This document shows, piece by piece, positions 62,391-64,000 of a DNA stretch of 64,000 nucleotides (position 1 is the stretch's first letter; each line of letters begins with the position of its first letter). The DNA is taken from contig JAYJMR010000094.1 of NCBI GenBank assembly GCA_037074705.1, forward strand, positions 1 to 64,000. The letters run 5' to 3'. A program made the position numbers and the translations under genes. This DNA is from Zhengitettix transpicula (lineage: Eukaryota > Arthropoda > Insecta > Orthoptera > Tetrigidae). Below the pieces are notes generated by a model. That model made no database searches. It had not been told where the DNA came from and saw nothing but the letters and a program-made list of their open reading frames with translations.

Positions 62391-64000
62391 GACGTTTCGA
62401 CGACAAGTTTGGAATTTCACCAACCAAGAATCTTCAAATAACAAAGTCTTATTTCATAATAAATGACTCGTTCTTTATTAAAATTACTCAAACCTGCACT
62501 TCTAAAATCTTAATCTATTAATACTAATTAATATATCGTAATATTTCGACGTTTCGACGACAAGTTTGGAATTTCACCAACCAAGAATCTTCAAATAACA
62601 AAGTCTTATTTCATAATAAATGACTCGTTCTTTATAAAAATTACTCAAACCTGCACTTCTAAAATCTTAATCTATTAATACTAATTAATATATCGTGATA
62701 TTTCGACGTTTCGAGGACAAGTTTGGAATTTCACCAACCAAGAATCTTCAAATAACAAAGTCTTATTTCATAATAAATGACTCGTTCTTTATAAAAATTA
62801 CTCAAACCTGCACTTCTAAAATCTTAATCTATTAATACTAAATAATATATCGTAATATTTCGACGTTTCGACGACAAGTTTGGAATTTCACCAACCAAGA
62901 ATCTTCAAATAACAAAGTCTTATTTCATAATAAATGACTCGTTCTTTATAAAAATTAGTCAAACCTGCACTTCTAAAATCTTATTCTATTAATACTAATT
63001 AATATATCCCAATATTTCGACGTTTCGACGACAAGTTTGGAATTTCACCAACCAAGAATCTTCAAATAACAAAGTCTTATTTCATAATAAATGACTCGTT
63101 CTTTATAAAAATTAGTCAAACCTGCACTTCTAAAATCTTAATCTATTAATACTAATTAATATATCGTAATATTTCGACGTTTCGACGACAAGTTTGGAAT
63201 TTCACCAACCAAGAATCTTCAAATAACAAAGTCTTATTTCATAATAAATGACTCGTTCTTTATAAAAATTACTCAAACCAGCACTTCTAAAATCTTAATC
63301 TATTAATATTAATTAATATATCCCAATATTTCGACGTTTCGACGACAAGTTTGGAATTTCACCAACCAAGAATCTTCAAATAACAAAGTCTTATTTCATA
63401 ATAAATGACTCGTTCTTTATAAAAATTAGTCAAACCTGCACTTCTAAAATCTTAATCTATTAATACTAATTAATATATCGTAATATTTCGACGTTTCGAC
63501 GACAAGTTTGGAATTTCACCAACCAAGAATCTTCAAATAACAAAGTCTTATTTCATAATAAATGACTCGTTCTTTATAAAAATTACTCAAACCTGCACTT
63601 CTAAAATCTTAATCTATTAATACTAATTAATATATCGTGATATTTCGACGTTTCGACGACAAGTTTGGAATTTCACCAACCAAGAATCTTCAAATAACAA
63701 AGTCTTATTTCATAATAAATGACTCGTTCTTTATAAAAATTACTCAAACCTGCACTTCTAAAATCTTAATCTATAATAACTAATTAATATATCGTAATAT
63801 TTCGACGTTTCGACGACAAGTTTGGAATTTCACCAACCAAGAATCTTCAAATAACAAAGTCTTATTTCATAATAAATGACTCGTTCTTTATAAAAATTAG
63901 TCAAACCTGCACTTCTAAAATCTTAATCTATTAATACTAATTAATATATCCCAATATTTCGACGTTTCGACGACAAGTTTGGAATTTCACCAACCAAGAA
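62391..64000 (+). repeat. Homogeneous TACTAAT monomers to the right edge
   Basis: Ten complete monomers and 40 bp of an eleventh. Nearly all have GACTCG, CTATT and TACTAATTAA. TATCGTGATATTTC marks the monomers near 62,695 and 63,635, 942 bp apart (6 x 157), suggesting a further 6-monomer exchange. CTATAATAACTAATT near 63,772 is a private change. The array runs off the window with no sign of an edge. Confidence 0.8.

Larger units (their letters stand above)
1..64000 (+). repeat. 157-bp satellite DNA array, 408 monomers, both ends open
   Basis: The entire window is a head-to-tail array of a 157-bp monomer. Starts of the GACGTTTCGACG motif at 1, 158 and 315 set the period. The spacing holds to 63,961, where a last partial monomer of 40 bp begins. 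My indel tally is five 8-bp deletions, five 10-bp deletions and a net 6 bp of smaller changes. It reconciles exactly with 408 complete monomers. Every monomer reads in the same direction. I saw no inserted element, inversion, unique spacer or array edge. Because 157 is not a multiple of three, each stop codon in the monomer visits all three frames every 471 bp, so no long reading frame can persist. The monomer is about 25% GC. I do not recognise the family; an array this size is typical of eukaryotic centromeric or other heterochromatic satellites. Confidence 0.99.

Noticed and set aside
1..64000. Open reading frames on either strand
   Set aside because: The monomer carries stop codons throughout, and a 157-bp period rotates the frame each monomer, so every stop enters each frame within 471 bp. 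Any apparent short frame repeats with the satellite and has no start context or codon bias.
1..64000. CRISPR array
   Set aside because: The repeat is 157 bp with no unique spacers between copies; variation is point changes shared among copies.
1..64000. Telomeric or interstitial telomere repeats
   Set aside because: No TTAGG, TTAGGG or TTTAGGG tandem run on either strand; CTTAATC-like words are single and part of the monomer.

Overview
The whole 64 kb window is one uninterrupted head-to-tail satellite DNA array. I find no protein-coding gene, RNA gene, transposon, CRISPR array or unique sequence. The monomer is 157 bp and about 25% GC. The window opens exactly at a monomer start, using the GACGTTTCGACG phase, and ends 40 bp into another. 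Hand-tallying the length variants gives 408 complete monomers: 408 x 157 = 64,056, less a net 96 bp of indels, equals 63,960. All monomers seen lie in the same orientation and both array edges lie outside the window. A block like this implies a eukaryotic genome and a (peri)centromeric, subtelomeric or heterochromatic location. The species cannot be named from the sequence. I do not recognise the monomer.

Monomer anatomy, in monomer coordinates: a CpG-dense tandem 8-bp repeat (TTTCGACG twice) bridges the monomer junction (154-157 into 1-12). A G/C-containing segment runs to about 38 and a variable A-rich stretch spans 41-49. A TATA-like element lies at 86-93. The most GC-rich later segment is at 99-112. 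An A/T-only tract at 126-146 contains a perfect 14-bp palindrome (131-144). Variants fall at recurrent diagnostic positions: 11, 41/44/45, 72, 77/78, 89, 97, 105, 124-126, 134, 144 and 147-149. These act as a haplotype code that exposes higher-order structure.

Layout: (1) 1-628, mixed monomers. (2) 629-4,709 and 6,279-10,360, two copies of a 26-monomer block, each holding a tandem pair of a 10-monomer, 1.57-kb unit. (3) 10,361-13,032, mixed. (4) 13,033-21,478, a 27-monomer, 4,223-bp unit duplicated in tandem, nearly identical. (5) 23,363-24,775, a dimeric pattern. (6) 25,090-26,345, a 4-mer repeated twice. (7) 26,346-33,559, weakly ordered monomers. (8) 33,560-35,757, a 7-mer repeated twice. 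(9) about 37.8-40.5 kb and 42.2-44.5 kb, a long duplication with monomer losses. (10) about 45.8-49.9 kb, a domain dominated by the AAACTAAAAA subtype. (11) 48,318-54,717, a long duplication enclosing a tandem 8-mer (1,245 bp). (12) 55,650-59,878, a 9-monomer block duplicated 2,816 bp apart and containing trimers. (13) 61,135-62,390, a dimeric pattern.

There are no genes to work together. What the window records is how a satellite evolves: unequal exchange at several unit sizes (2, 3, 4, 7, 8, 10, 26-27 monomers), and small deletions generated repeatedly by short direct repeats inside the monomer. The clustered CpGs have survived although the rest of the monomer is very AT-rich. A centromere role is possible but unproven from sequence.
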